Below are positions 7,106-15,606 of a stretch of 24,286 nt of DNA, piece after piece. Origin of the DNA: Sphingomonadales bacterium (GTDB lineage Bacteria; Pseudomonadota; Alphaproteobacteria; Sphingomonadales; Sphingomonadaceae); the NCBI GenBank assembly GCA_024636595.1, contig JAGXGT010000197.1, positions 1 through 24,286 of the forward strand, read 5' to 3'. The stretch's first letter is position 1. Each line of letters starts with the position of its first letter. The position numbers and the translations under genes were made by a program. The notes beneath the pieces were generated by a model. It saw nothing but the letters and a program-made list of their open reading frames with translations, made no database searches and was not told where the DNA came from.

Positions 7106-7639
7106 CTACTCCTTCAGCTTGTCGGCAAAACTGGTTCTAAGTTTTTGCAGTTTTGGCGGGATGGTAGCAACACAATAAGGATTGCTGCGACCCTCGTCAG
7201 CCCAATATTGCTGATGATAATCTTCCGCCGCATACCAGGTTGCGGGACCCTCGATCGTGGTGACAACAGGCTCCCTGCGACCTTCTCCGGCCCGCACGAT
7301 GCCAGCTTCCGCTGCCGCACGCTGCTCGTCATCCAGCGGGAAAATCGCCGAACGATACTGCGTGCCAATGTCGTTGCCCTGACGATTGAGCTGGGTCGGA
7401 TCATGGGTGGCGAAGAAAATATCGAGCAAGTCGGCATAGCTGACAACATCTCCGTCAAACCCGATTTTGATCGCTTCGGCATGGCCGGTCGTACCCGAAC
7501 AAACCTCCCGATAGGTGGGATCGGGCTTCTCGCCGCCAATATACCCGCTTTCAACCGAATGCACTCCGGCGATATCATTGAACACCGCTTCGGTGCACCA
7601 AAAGCAGCCACCAGCAAAAATGGCTTCCTGATTTGCCAT
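7106..7639 (-). CDS. msrA: Peptide-methionine (S)-S-oxide reductase
   Basis: MsrA repairs oxidised methionine by reducing the S-sulfoxide. The 177-residue product is normal in length for a cytoplasmic MsrA without extra domains. The active-site motif GGCFWC is at residues 10-15 with catalytic Cys12. Conserved features include SGYIGG, the SGTTGHAEAI stretch, FFATHDPTQLNRQGNDIGTQYRS split over the middle of the protein, and YHQQYW. A C-terminal Cys in NPYCVATIPPK probably acts as resolving cysteine. AAAAGGAG lies 5 bases before ATG 7639. The start is 11 bases after the RND permease stop, and galU follows within 9 bases, so it sits inside a compact operon. No signal peptide is visible, so it acts in the cytoplasm. 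Confidence 0.95.
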   Translation of the reverse strand: MANQEAIFAGGCFWCTEAVFNDIAGVHSVESGYIGGEKPDPTYREVCSGTTGHAEAIKIGFDGDVVSYADLLDIFFATHDPTQLNRQGNDIGTQYRSAIFPLDDEQRAAAEAGIVRAGEGRREPVVTTIEGPATWYAAEDYHQQYWADEGRSNPYCVATIPPKLQKLRTSFADKLKE

Positions 7640-7650
7640 ACAAACTCCTT

Positions 7651-10600
7651 TTAAACGGCGACAGCATCACTCCCGCTATTTGTTTTCCTGTTCTCTTCGT
7701 CGCGTCTGGCGACAAGAAGATACATGGCCGGTGTGACCACGCGAGACAAGAGGGTCGAACTGATCAATCCGCCGATAATGATGGCAGCGAGCGGTGCGTA
7801 AAGCGCGCCGCCCCAGAAAGCGAGCGGTGTCAATCCTCCGATCGCTGTGATCGACGTCAGCAGCACCGGCAGAAACCGGACTTCGCCCGCACGCTCGATC
7901 GCATCGCGCAAGCCCATGCCCTGCTCCCGCAGCTGGGTGGTAAAATCGACCAGCAAGATCGAGTTTTTGATCTCGATGCCGATCAGCGCGATAAAGCCGA
8001 TAAGGGCCATTACGCTGAGCGAGTTACCGGTGACAAATAGCGCCACGAGTCCGCCAAACGTCCCAAGAGGGACAACGCCGGCGACCACAATGGTTTCCCG
8101 AAACCGCCGGAACTCGGCCACCAGAACCGCCAGAATCAACATGAGAGCGGTAATGATCAACGGGCCGAAATTGCCAAAGGTCTCGCCAATTTTCTCCGCC
8201 TCACCGCCGACCGACCATGTATAGCCTTCGGGAAATTTGATTTTCTCCAGCTGCTCCACCGCGCGGTTGCTGACCGTGGACGGGATCTCGCCGAATTCAA
8301 CCTGCGCCGTCACCAGCACCGTTCGCTGCAACTGATAGCGCTGGATTTGCGGCGTAACATTGGTGAGCTTCGGGCTGGTTATCTGCGATAGTGGCACAGG
8401 ATCGCCGGCGCGGGTGGCAACATAGATTTTGTCCAACACCGACATCGGCAGGCTGCCCTCGAACGGGAAGCGGACGGTTACCGGATAGTCATCCCCTTCC
8501 TGATCCCGGAAGGATGCAGCCCTTTCGCCGCTGATAGCCAGCCTAATCGCCTGGCGCGGTGCGCCCGATGGAATATCGAGCAGCGCTGCTTTCTTTTCAC
8601 TCAGGCCAATGTCCAGATCAATCTTGTCGGTTTCTACCGGATTGACGATGTCTCGGGCACCTGGGGTGTTCCGCAACACATCGGTGATCGTCCCAGCGAG
8701 CTCCTTAAGCTTGTCCAATTCCGGTCCCGCAACCCGGATGACGATCGGTGCATCGACCGGCGTCCCATTCTGAAAGAGTTCTATTTGGACGCGTGCGCCA
8801 GCAATCTGGTCCAGTTTCTTGCGCAACCGGTCGATCATCTTCGGCCCTTCGCGTGTGTCCCATTTGTCCAGCACCGCCAGCACTTCACCATGATTGATCC
8901 GCTCGGCCCTTGGCCCGACATTGTAGAACACCTGCGGATTGCCATTCCCGATATTTTCCGCCCGAACCTTTATGCTCGGTTCGGTTTCCAGAATCTTAGA
9001 GACTTCGCTGACAATCCGGTCGGTGCGATCCAGACTACTGCCCTGCTCCGCTTCCACCGCAACCCGGAAATAGGGCGCGTCAGCAAAAGGAAAAAGCGAA
9101 AAGCCCAATAGCGGGACAAGCGCAAAAGCAGACAGACACAAGGCCAAGGCCAGCACGACCGTCTTGACCGGCGCGCCCAGAGCGACGTGCAGAAAGGGTC
9201 GATAAAACCGCTGAATCTTGTCGTTGACCCAGCGTAGCGCCGAATTGCCTTCCGGATCTTCATCGCGCCGCAGGATCCGGCTGGCGAGAAATGGAATCAG
9301 GGACAGGGAAATCGCCAGCGAAGCCAGCACGGTCGCGATAATGGCTATGAAAAAGGATCTGGTGTAAGATCCCGCACCACCCGGTAGAAACAGCAGCGGG
9401 GCAAAGGCCAGAACCAGAACGGCCGTTGAACCGATAACCGCAGCACGGATTTCCAGACTCCCCTCAATAGCGGCCTGGGTTCTTGTCTTGCCCATGCGCA
9501 AATGGCGCGCAATATTTTCCGTGACGACGATACTATCGTCCACGAGCAACCCGAGCGACACGATAAAACCGGCGATCGAGAGCTGGTTAAGATTAAATCC
9601 CATCGCATATAGGGCCAACAGACCGGACGCGAGCGATAGCGGTATCGAGATCATGACGATCGCCGAGGACCGAAACCCCAGCGGCAACAGCGTGAAAATG
9701 ACCAAGGCGATGGCGATTGTAAAATCGCGGGTCAGTTCGCTCAGTCGTCTCTGAACATCACGGCTCTGGTCAAACTGCATCACCAGTTTGATGTCCGGCG
9801 GTAGAATCGAACGTTGCTGCGCAAGCGCAACATCAAGCTCGTCTTTCAGTCGTGTGACATCCACGCCATCTTTTTGGGTGACAGTCAGAAATACCGCCCG
9901 CTGGCCATTGTGCCGGGTCCGGTAAATCTGCTCCTCCGCCCCCCAATTTACTTTCGCGACATCCCCGACCGTCAGAAGCGATCCGCCCGACGCCCGCAGG
10001 GGTAATTCCCGGATGGCCTCCAGATTGCGGAACGCTCCACCGGCTTCGACGTTCAGTCTTCGCTCACCACTCTGCACGGCGCCACCGGTTAGGTCCGCTC
10101 CTCCCTCGCGAACGGCTTCGGCCACCGCACTGGCCGGAACCTGCAGCTCGGATAGTCGCTCAGGATTAACCTCCACGCTGACTTCCGGCCTCGGTAAGCC
10201 AAAAATCCGCGATTCCCGGACGCCGGAATTGCGCGTGAAGACATCCACGATATCGTCTGCGTATTTTTCCATCCGCCGCCATGATGCGGTTTTGCTGATT
10301 AGCGCCACCTGCATAACGGCAGCCTCCGTGGTGCGGACCTTGCGAAACTCCAATTTTTGCAAATCTGCGGGAAGCTCGTCGCGGATTGCGGATACTTCCC
10401 GGACCACATCATCGAAATAGCCATCGACATCGCCGGACCATTCGCTGAATTCAACACGGATGACGGTTCCGCCATCCGTACTCGTCGATTGCACTTCCAC
10501 AAAGTCGTCCAGACCCTGAACAACATCTTCGATAGGCTTCGCAATCGTCTCTTCCATTTCCTGCGCGTCGGCGCCGGGGTGGATCGCGATGATACTGACA

Positions 10601-10743
10601 GCAGGGATGGGGAAATGAGGGTCCACAGCCTTGGGGATATTGAAGAGCGCTGTAATGCCCAGCAATATCAGTAGGGTAAAAAGAACCAGGCTGAGTTGCC
10701 AGCGTGAAATGACGAACCGGGCAAGCATGTCAGGCCCGATCAT
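7651..10743 (-). CDS. RND efflux transporter permease
   Basis: This is the inner-membrane proton-driven pump of a tripartite efflux system. The 1030-residue length fits the AcrB/MdtB superfamily (HAE1-like). The N-terminal membrane helix covers about residues 14-36. The proton-relay pair Asp402-Asp403 is present in LGLLVDDSIVVTENIARH. The second half repeats the fold, with membrane segments at about 840-1010. The open frame's ATG at 10743 has GGAGG directly abutting it, whereas an in-frame ATG at 10728 (MLARFVISRW) has it 15 bases away; both spacings are unusual and the true start is undecided. The adaptor gene ends 21 bases upstream and msrA follows within 11 bases. No outer-membrane channel gene is in the window. 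Substrates are unknown; the metal-efflux signature was not seen. Confidence 0.93.
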   Translation of the reverse strand: MIGPDMLARFVISRWQLSLVLFTLLILLGITALFNIPKAVDPHFPIPAVSIIAIHPGADAQEMEETIAKPIEDVVQGLDDFVEVQSTSTDGGTVIRVEFSEWSGDVDGYFDDVVREVSAIRDELPADLQKLEFRKVRTTEAAVMQVALISKTASWRRMEKYADDIVDVFTRNSGVRESRIFGLPRPEVSVEVNPERLSELQVPASAVAEAVREGGADLTGGAVQSGERRLNVEAGGAFRNLEAIRELPLRASGGSLLTVGDVAKVNWGAEEQIYRTRHNGQRAVFLTVTQKDGVDVTRLKDELDVALAQQRSILPPDIKLVMQFDQSRDVQRRLSELTRDFTIAIALVIFTLLPLGFRSSAIVMISIPLSLASGLLALYAMGFNLNQLSIAGFIVSLGLLVDDSIVVTENIARHLRMGKTRTQAAIEGSLEIRAAVIGSTAVLVLAFAPLLFLPGGAGSYTRSFFIAIIATVLASLAISLSLIPFLASRILRRDEDPEGNSALRWVNDKIQRFYRPFLHVALGAPVKTVVLALALCLSAFALVPLLGFSLFPFADAPYFRVAVEAEQGSSLDRTDRIVSEVSKILETEPSIKVRAENIGNGNPQVFYNVGPRAERINHGEVLAVLDKWDTREGPKMIDRLRKKLDQIAGARVQIELFQNGTPVDAPIVIRVAGPELDKLKELAGTITDVLRNTPGARDIVNPVETDKIDLDIGLSEKKAALLDIPSGAPRQAIRLAISGERAASFRDQEGDDYPVTVRFPFEGSLPMSVLDKIYVATRAGDPVPLSQITSPKLTNVTPQIQRYQLQRTVLVTAQVEFGEIPSTVSNRAVEQLEKIKFPEGYTWSVGGEAEKIGETFGNFGPLIITALMLILAVLVAEFRRFRETIVVAGVVPLGTFGGLVALFVTGNSLSVMALIGFIALIGIEIKNSILLVDFTTQLREQGMGLRDAIERAGEVRFLPVLLTSITAIGGLTPLAFWGGALYAPLAAIIIGGLISSTLLSRVVTPAMYLLVARRDEENRKTNSGSDAVAV

Positions 10744-10764
10744 CCTCCATGTTCAGGACCGTAA

Positions 10765-11826
10765 TCATCGGGCTGTCCGGAGAGGCTTTATCACATCGCC
10801 GTCCCGCAGCTTCTCGACGCCGCGCGGGACGATGACATCGCCTTCCGCCAGTCCAGCCAGAATTTCCAGACTCTTGTCGGTCAGTTTGCCAATCTGCACG
10901 TTGCGTTGCTTCACCCGGTTTTTGTCATCCACCACAAACACCAGACCTTCGCCGGTACGGACACCGAAGATCGCATTGGCGGGGATTGCCAAGGTTCCCG
11001 AGGGCGCTCGCGGCACCTCCATTTCCACCGTCCCCAATTGACCGGAACTCAGACGATCACTGGCCGGAAGCGAGAAACTTACCTCAAAGGTACCGGTCCG
11101 CTCATCCGCCCGCCCGTTTTTCTCGCTCACCACTGCGTCAAGCGGCTCGTCCGAAACCGCGGACAGCGTAACCTTGGCCGGCATACCAACGCTTATGCGA
11201 GCAGCGTCCGTGTCGGTCATCGGAACGCGCAGGACAAAGCCTTTGTCAATTTCGCCGAGCACCAGCGCAGGCATGCCAGCCATCACGATCTGCCCCGCAT
11301 CAATATTGCGCGAGAGAATGATACCACTGCTGGGTGCTCGAATATAAGCGGTGCGGCTGGCAAACTCGGTGGCTTCGATGCGGGCACGGGCCGCACGGGC
11401 CGCCGCTTCCGATTGTTCGAGCCGCGACTTCGTCACCCAGCCATCCTTGAACAAAGCCTGGATGCGACCATATTCGGCTTCCGCCCGATCCCGTTCGGCG
11501 CGGGCCGCGCTGAGATCTGCCGCAACCGTTGTGTTATCCAGAGCGGCGAGAATCGCTCCGCGCTTCACCCTGTCGCCTTCTTCATATCGGACCGACGCAA
11601 CTTTACCGCCAGTCGTAAAACCCAGCGATGTTTCTCGGCGCAAGCGAACCGTGCCGGCAGAGGTCAGAGTCTCGGTCTCGCCAGCTGGTTGCACGGTTGT
11701 AACAAATGCGGGGGTCGGATCGGTTGAACGGGGTTTCGCTTCCGGTTCGCTGACGCCGCATCCGGTCAAAAAAACCAGACCGCCGAAAGCCGATATTATC
11801 GTTCTGCCAAGCGTCATATAGCGCAT
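10765..11826 (-). CDS. RND efflux periplasmic adaptor lipoprotein (membrane fusion protein)
   Basis: This protein would bridge the RND permease to an outer-membrane channel. The 353-residue product has a lipoprotein signal peptide ending FLTGC with Cys23 lipidated. A biotinyl-lipoyl-like segment follows (LGFTTGGKVASVRYEEGDRV, then GAILAALD), then a helical hairpin from about 105 to 155 rich in Ala, Arg and Glu, the second lipoyl half (YIRAPSSGIILSRN), and beta-barrel and membrane-proximal domains to the end (EGDVIVPRGVEKLRDGDVI). A GTG two codons upstream (11832) is an alternative start; AGGGG sits 5 bases before the ATG at 11826, so I prefer that. It is the first gene of the efflux unit. Confidence 0.92.
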   Translation of the reverse strand: MRYMTLGRTIISAFGGLVFLTGCGVSEPEAKPRSTDPTPAFVTTVQPAGETETLTSAGTVRLRRETSLGFTTGGKVASVRYEEGDRVKRGAILAALDNTTVAADLSAARAERDRAEAEYGRIQALFKDGWVTKSRLEQSEAAARAARARIEATEFASRTAYIRAPSSGIILSRNIDAGQIVMAGMPALVLGEIDKGFVLRVPMTDTDAARISVGMPAKVTLSAVSDEPLDAVVSEKNGRADERTGTFEVSFSLPASDRLSSGQLGTVEMEVPRAPSGTLAIPANAIFGVRTGEGLVFVVDDKNRVKQRNVQIGKLTDKSLEILAGLAEGDVIVPRGVEKLRDGDVIKPLRTAR

Positions 11827-12008
11827 TTCCACCCCTAATCTGTTCGTCTAAAGTCTCTATCGAGCCTTGACCAATAGAAAATTGCGAAATGAAACCAAAA
11901 AGGACCAGATTGTTAATCTCGACCGCTTGAATGTGCTATTAAAGTGTCAGTTGTTACTTTCGGTACGGATAGTTTCCGGGCTAGGCTATTGAACTGATAG
12001 ACAAATGG
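11827..12008. promoter_or_regulatory. Upstream region of the efflux operon
   Basis: This 182-base stretch lies between the tsaC-like stop and the adaptor start, both minus strand. It should hold the efflux operon promoter. It is AT-richer than the genes. I see a small palindrome, AGATT GTT AATCT (11907-11919), about 80 bases before the adaptor start, that could be an operator. I found no convincing terminator for the upstream gene and no confident -35/-10 pair. Confidence 0.4.
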
Positions 12009-12968
12009 CTATTCTGGATACGCCGCGCGGCGGAGACGATCGTTGAGCGCAAGGCCGATCCCGCCTTCGGGAATGGGAGCCACCGCAATTCTCGGCTTGT
12101 CGCTGGCTTCGGCATGGTGGAGCGCGGAAAAAAGCAGGCTGGCGGCTTCAGCGAGATCGGCGCTGACGGACAAGTTCATGTCCCCCGCCACCGGCCCAAA
12201 ACCGATATGATATTCATCGGACCGCGCGGCTTGCGCGCCGAGACGAACCGGCTTGGTGGGCGCATAATGCGATAGCATTTGGCCGGGCGCTTCGATCTTG
12301 CCGCTAGTGACGGTAGCCGCCGGCTTTCCGGCAATCGCCTCGAGCTGTGCCGGTGTCACCGGTCCCGGTCGCAAAATCCGGTAATCGCTGCCGTCGATCG
12401 CGACGATCGTCGATTCGATCCCCCGTTCGCACGGCCCGCCGTCGAGGATTAGCGGGGCCGCTGGGCCGAGACTGCGGGCGACATGGTCGGCCGTGGTCGG
12501 GCTAATCGCGCCGCTGCGATTGGCCGATGGCGCGGCAAGATACAGGCCGGAAGCCTCCAGCATTTCGCGCATCACCGGGTGGGCGGGCACCCGCAAGGCG
12601 ATCGTATCGAGACCGGCGGTTACCGCTGCAGCGACCGGGCAATTTGCGGTTTTTGGCACGACCAGCGTCAACGGCCCCGGCCAGAGCGCGTTGGCGAAGC
12701 AAATGGCCAGGTCATTGAACTGTCCTAGCTTCCGTGCGTCGTCCAGATCGAGCACATGAACGATCAGCGGATTAAAATCCGGCCGCCCCTTGGTGCGGTA
12801 GATCTCCGCCACCGCCGCCGGATCGGTCGAATCGGCGGCCAGCCCATAGACGGTTTCCGTCGGGACAGCGACCAGCCCGCCCGTCCGCAACCGCGCAACC
12901 GCGTCACCAATCGTCGCCGTGCCGTAGCGGCGCGCTTCACCGCCAATATGATCATTTGAGCAAGACAT
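12009..12968 (-). CDS. L-threonylcarbamoyladenylate synthase (Sua5/YciO/YrdC family)
   Basis: The enzyme makes threonylcarbamoyl-AMP from threonine, bicarbonate and ATP, the first step of the universal t6A37 tRNA modification. The 319-residue product is the longer Sua5 type: an N-terminal YrdC domain (about 17-205) followed by a linker with MLSHYAP (231-237) and a C-terminal Sua5 domain. Key residues are seen in PTETVYGLAADS (36-47), the KGRP motif (60-63), PSANRSG (147-153) and the ESTIVAI strand (185-191). ATG 12968 is preceded by AGGG only 2 bases away, so translation may start on a short or leaderless message. It is divergent from the acyl-CoA dehydrogenase gene, with 52 bases between starts. 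Confidence 0.94.
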   Translation of the reverse strand: MSCSNDHIGGEARRYGTATIGDAVARLRTGGLVAVPTETVYGLAADSTDPAAVAEIYRTKGRPDFNPLIVHVLDLDDARKLGQFNDLAICFANALWPGPLTLVVPKTANCPVAAAVTAGLDTIALRVPAHPVMREMLEASGLYLAAPSANRSGAISPTTADHVARSLGPAAPLILDGGPCERGIESTIVAIDGSDYRILRPGPVTPAQLEAIAGKPAATVTSGKIEAPGQMLSHYAPTKPVRLGAQAARSDEYHIGFGPVAGDMNLSVSADLAEAASLLFSALHHAEASDKPRIAVAPIPEGGIGLALNDRLRRAAYPE

Positions 12969-13020
12969 GACCCTGCGCTATAGGCCAGCGGAAATTCAGG
13001 CAACAACGGATAGCAATTTC

Positions 13021-14772
13021 ATGAGTTTTACAGCCCCCGGTCGCGAACAGAATTTTGTCCTTAAGCATATCGCCGATATCGGCGAACTGGCCAGCCATGA
13101 CCGCTTTTCCGGTGCCAGCGAGGATATGGTGGAAGCCATTGTCGATGGGATCGGCCAGTTTGCCGAGGGGGAATTTGCTCCGCTCAACCGGATCGGCGAC
13201 ACCGAGGGTGCGCAATGGCGCGACGGCAAAGTGACCCTGCCAGCCGGATACAAGCAAGCTTATGCCCATTTTGTCGAAGGCGGCTGGGCCTCGATCGATG
13301 GGCCGGAAGAATTTGGCGGTCAGGGCCTGCCCTATTCGCTGTCCGCGCTAATCCTTGAAACCTGTGGTGCGGCCAATTTTGCCTTCACCCTCTGCCCGAT
13401 GCTCAGCTTTGGCGCGATCGAGGCGATCCATGTCCACGGCTCCGACGATCAAAAGGCGCAATATCTGCCCAATCTAATTTCGGGTGCATGGACCGGCACG
13501 ATGAACCTCACCGAGCCGCAGGCCGGTTCCGATGTTGGCGCACTGCGCTCGACCGCCGAGCCGATCACCGAAGGCGAGCATGCCGGCAAATATAGGATCA
13601 AGGGTCAGAAGATCTACATCACCTTCGGCGAACATGATCTGACCGACAATATCATCCACCTGGTGTTGGCCCGGACCCCGGGAGCGCCCGAGGGCACGCG
13701 CGGCATTTCGCTGTTCATCGTCCCCAAATATCATCTTGATGCGGACGGCAAGGCCAGCGCACCGAATGATGTGACCTGCGTGTCGATCGAACACAAGATC
13801 GGCATCCACGCCTCGCCGACCTGCGTCATGGCTTATGGCGAGCAGGGCGAGTGTATCGGCGAGATGATCGGCGGCGAATTTGGCGGCATGAAGGCGATGT
13901 TCACGATGATGAACAATGCCCGCATCAATGTCGGCTCGCAAGGCGTGCAAATCGCCGAGCGCGCCACCCAACAAGCCAGCGCCTTCGCACTCGATCGCAT
14001 CCAGTCGGCCCGCGCCGGCAGCGGTGACAAGGCACCGGTAGCGATCATCGAACATCCCGACGTGCGCCGGATGCTGCTGCGTTCCAAGGCGCTGACCCAG
14101 GCCGCCAGAGCCCTACTCTATTATGCCTCGTCGAGTGTCGACCGCGCGACTCTGGGGATCGAGGGCGCAAAAGCACGCGCTGAAATCCTGACGCCGCTGA
14201 TCAAGGGCTATGGCACCGATATCGGCAATGAAGTGGCCTCAATCGGCGTGCAGGTGCACGGCGGCATGGGCTTTGTCGAGGAAACCGGTGCCGGACAGCA
14301 TTTCCGCGATGCCCGGATCGCGCCGATTTACGAAGGCACCAACGGCATTCAGGCCGCCGATCTTGTCGGACGCAAGCTTGGTCTTGATGGTGGCGACGCG
14401 ATGAAGCAATTTATCTCCGAAATCGCGGCCGAGGCCGGGGACAGTGAAAGCCTGATGACGCTGGCGCATGCCTGCGAGGATATCCGGCAGTGGATGGCAA
14501 GCGGCGATGCGTCAATCGATGATCGGCTGGCGGGAAGCTATCCGTTCATGACCATGCTGGCGACCGCGACCTGCGGCATGCTGATGCACAAGCAGCACCG
14601 GATTGCCAGTGCCGAACTGGCCGGTGGTGATGATCCGTTTCTCCAGGCGAAACTGGTCACCACACGCTATTATCTCGACCACCTGGTGCCAGAAGCGCTG
14701 GGCCTGAAGGCCGCCGCCATGGCAGGCGCGGATATCCTGTACCAACTCGACAGCGCGGCACTGGCTGGCTGA
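13021..14772 (+). CDS. Acyl-CoA dehydrogenase with extended C-terminal domain
   Basis: This FAD enzyme would introduce the alpha-beta double bond into an acyl-CoA. The 583-residue product is the larger bacterial type, longer than the 380-residue short-chain enzymes because of an extra C-terminal domain. In order: an N-terminal helical domain to about 150; the FAD/substrate segment MNLTEPQAGSDVGALR (161-176); the middle beta domain; helical bundle from about 285; the probable catalytic base Glu438 in IAPIYEGTNGIQA; and the C-terminal domain from about 465. An in-frame ATG at 12967 overlaps the start of the divergent gene and was rejected, because MSFTAPGREQ matches the usual N-terminus. The ribosome-binding site is weak. 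The DUF815 ATPase gene follows after 2 bases. Confidence 0.93.
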   Translation: MSFTAPGREQNFVLKHIADIGELASHDRFSGASEDMVEAIVDGIGQFAEGEFAPLNRIGDTEGAQWRDGKVTLPAGYKQAYAHFVEGGWASIDGPEEFGGQGLPYSLSALILETCGAANFAFTLCPMLSFGAIEAIHVHGSDDQKAQYLPNLISGAWTGTMNLTEPQAGSDVGALRSTAEPITEGEHAGKYRIKGQKIYITFGEHDLTDNIIHLVLARTPGAPEGTRGISLFIVPKYHLDADGKASAPNDVTCVSIEHKIGIHASPTCVMAYGEQGECIGEMIGGEFGGMKAMFTMMNNARINVGSQGVQIAERATQQASAFALDRIQSARAGSGDKAPVAIIEHPDVRRMLLRSKALTQAARALLYYASSSVDRATLGIEGAKARAEILTPLIKGYGTDIGNEVASIGVQVHGGMGFVEETGAGQHFRDARIAPIYEGTNGIQAADLVGRKLGLDGGDAMKQFISEIAAEAGDSESLMTLAHACEDIRQWMASGDASIDDRLAGSYPFMTMLATATCGMLMHKQHRIASAELAGGDDPFLQAKLVTTRYYLDHLVPEALGLKAAAMAGADILYQLDSAALAG

Positions 14773-14774
14773 TC

Positions 14775-15605
14775 ATGACTGGCGCTGGCAATGACGATAT
14801 ACTGGCACGCATAGCCGATGCGCTCGAACGCCTGGCTCCGCCGGCCACCGACCCGGTTGATTTGGCCGCTGGGGCAGCCTTTCTTTGGGACGGGCGTCGG
14901 ATCAGAGCCATATCGCCGTTCGACCCTATCGAAATTGATCTACTGACCGGCATCGATCAACAAAAGGCGCGCCTGCTCGAAAACACCGGCCGCCATGCCC
15001 GCGGCCACGCCGCGCATGATGTACTGCTCTGGGGGTCCCGCGGCATGGGTAAGTCGGCCCTTTCCAAGTCCGTGGTCCGGGCCTTACAGGCTCAAGGAGA
15101 GGATATTGCGTTGGTTGAGGCGCCGTCTGGCCAGCTTGAGAGGCTACCAGCGCTATTCGAGATGCTCGCGGCAGTGCAGCGCAATTTCGTAATTTTTATC
15201 GACGATATCGGGTTCGTCGAAGGCAGCGCAGAGCCGCGTCTATTGCGCTCAATGCTGGAAGGCGGCGCCAGCGAGCGGCCTGCCAATGTCCGTCTCTACG
15301 TCACCTCCAACCGCCGCCATATCATCTCGCGCCAGATGAGCGAGCAGGATGATCCGGTCAATCCACGCGACATGGTCGATGACCAGCTTGCGCTGTCTGA
15401 TCGCTTCGGTTTGCGACTGGGCTTTCATGCCGCATCGCAGGATGACTATCTGGCCATGATTATACGATATGCCGACGCCCATGGCCTGGACTTCGAACGC
15501 GAAGATGCATTACTCTGGGCAAAGCAGCGCGGCAGCCGTTCAGGCCGGGTAGCGTGGCAATATATCGTCGAACTGGCCGGTCGCGCAGGAAAGACGGTGG
15601 CCTAG
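14775..15605 (+). CDS. DUF815 family AAA-like ATPase
   Basis: DUF815 proteins are P-loop ATPases of unknown role, common in proteobacteria. The 276-residue product has the family length. A helical N-terminal part is followed by the Walker A motif GSRGMGKS at 87-94, the Walker B strand VIFIDDI at 139-145, a sensor-like TSN at 177-179 and an arginine in SDRFGL at 208-213 that resembles the arginine-finger position of AAA proteins. The ATG lies 2 bases after the acyl-CoA dehydrogenase stop (TGATCATG), so the two are probably translationally coupled. The stop codon is separated by a single base from the stop of the convergent dehydrogenase-like gene. Function is not known to me; a remodelling role for a partner protein is a guess. 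Confidence 0.88.
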   Translation: MTGAGNDDILARIADALERLAPPATDPVDLAAGAAFLWDGRRIRAISPFDPIEIDLLTGIDQQKARLLENTGRHARGHAAHDVLLWGSRGMGKSALSKSVVRALQAQGEDIALVEAPSGQLERLPALFEMLAAVQRNFVIFIDDIGFVEGSAEPRLLRSMLEGGASERPANVRLYVTSNRRHIISRQMSEQDDPVNPRDMVDDQLALSDRFGLRLGFHAASQDDYLAMIIRYADAHGLDFEREDALLWAKQRGSRSGRVAWQYIVELAGRAGKTVA

Positions 15606-15606
15606 T

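Noticed and set aside
5942..7654. 570-codon plus-strand open frame
   Set aside because: It lies antisense to galU and msrA, both unmistakable, and its translation has no domain I recognise; GC-rich codon bias produces such shadows.
12967..13020. 18-codon upstream extension of the acyl-CoA dehydrogenase
   Set aside because: It overlaps the first codon of the divergent gene and takes up the whole promoter region; the start at 13021 matches the family.
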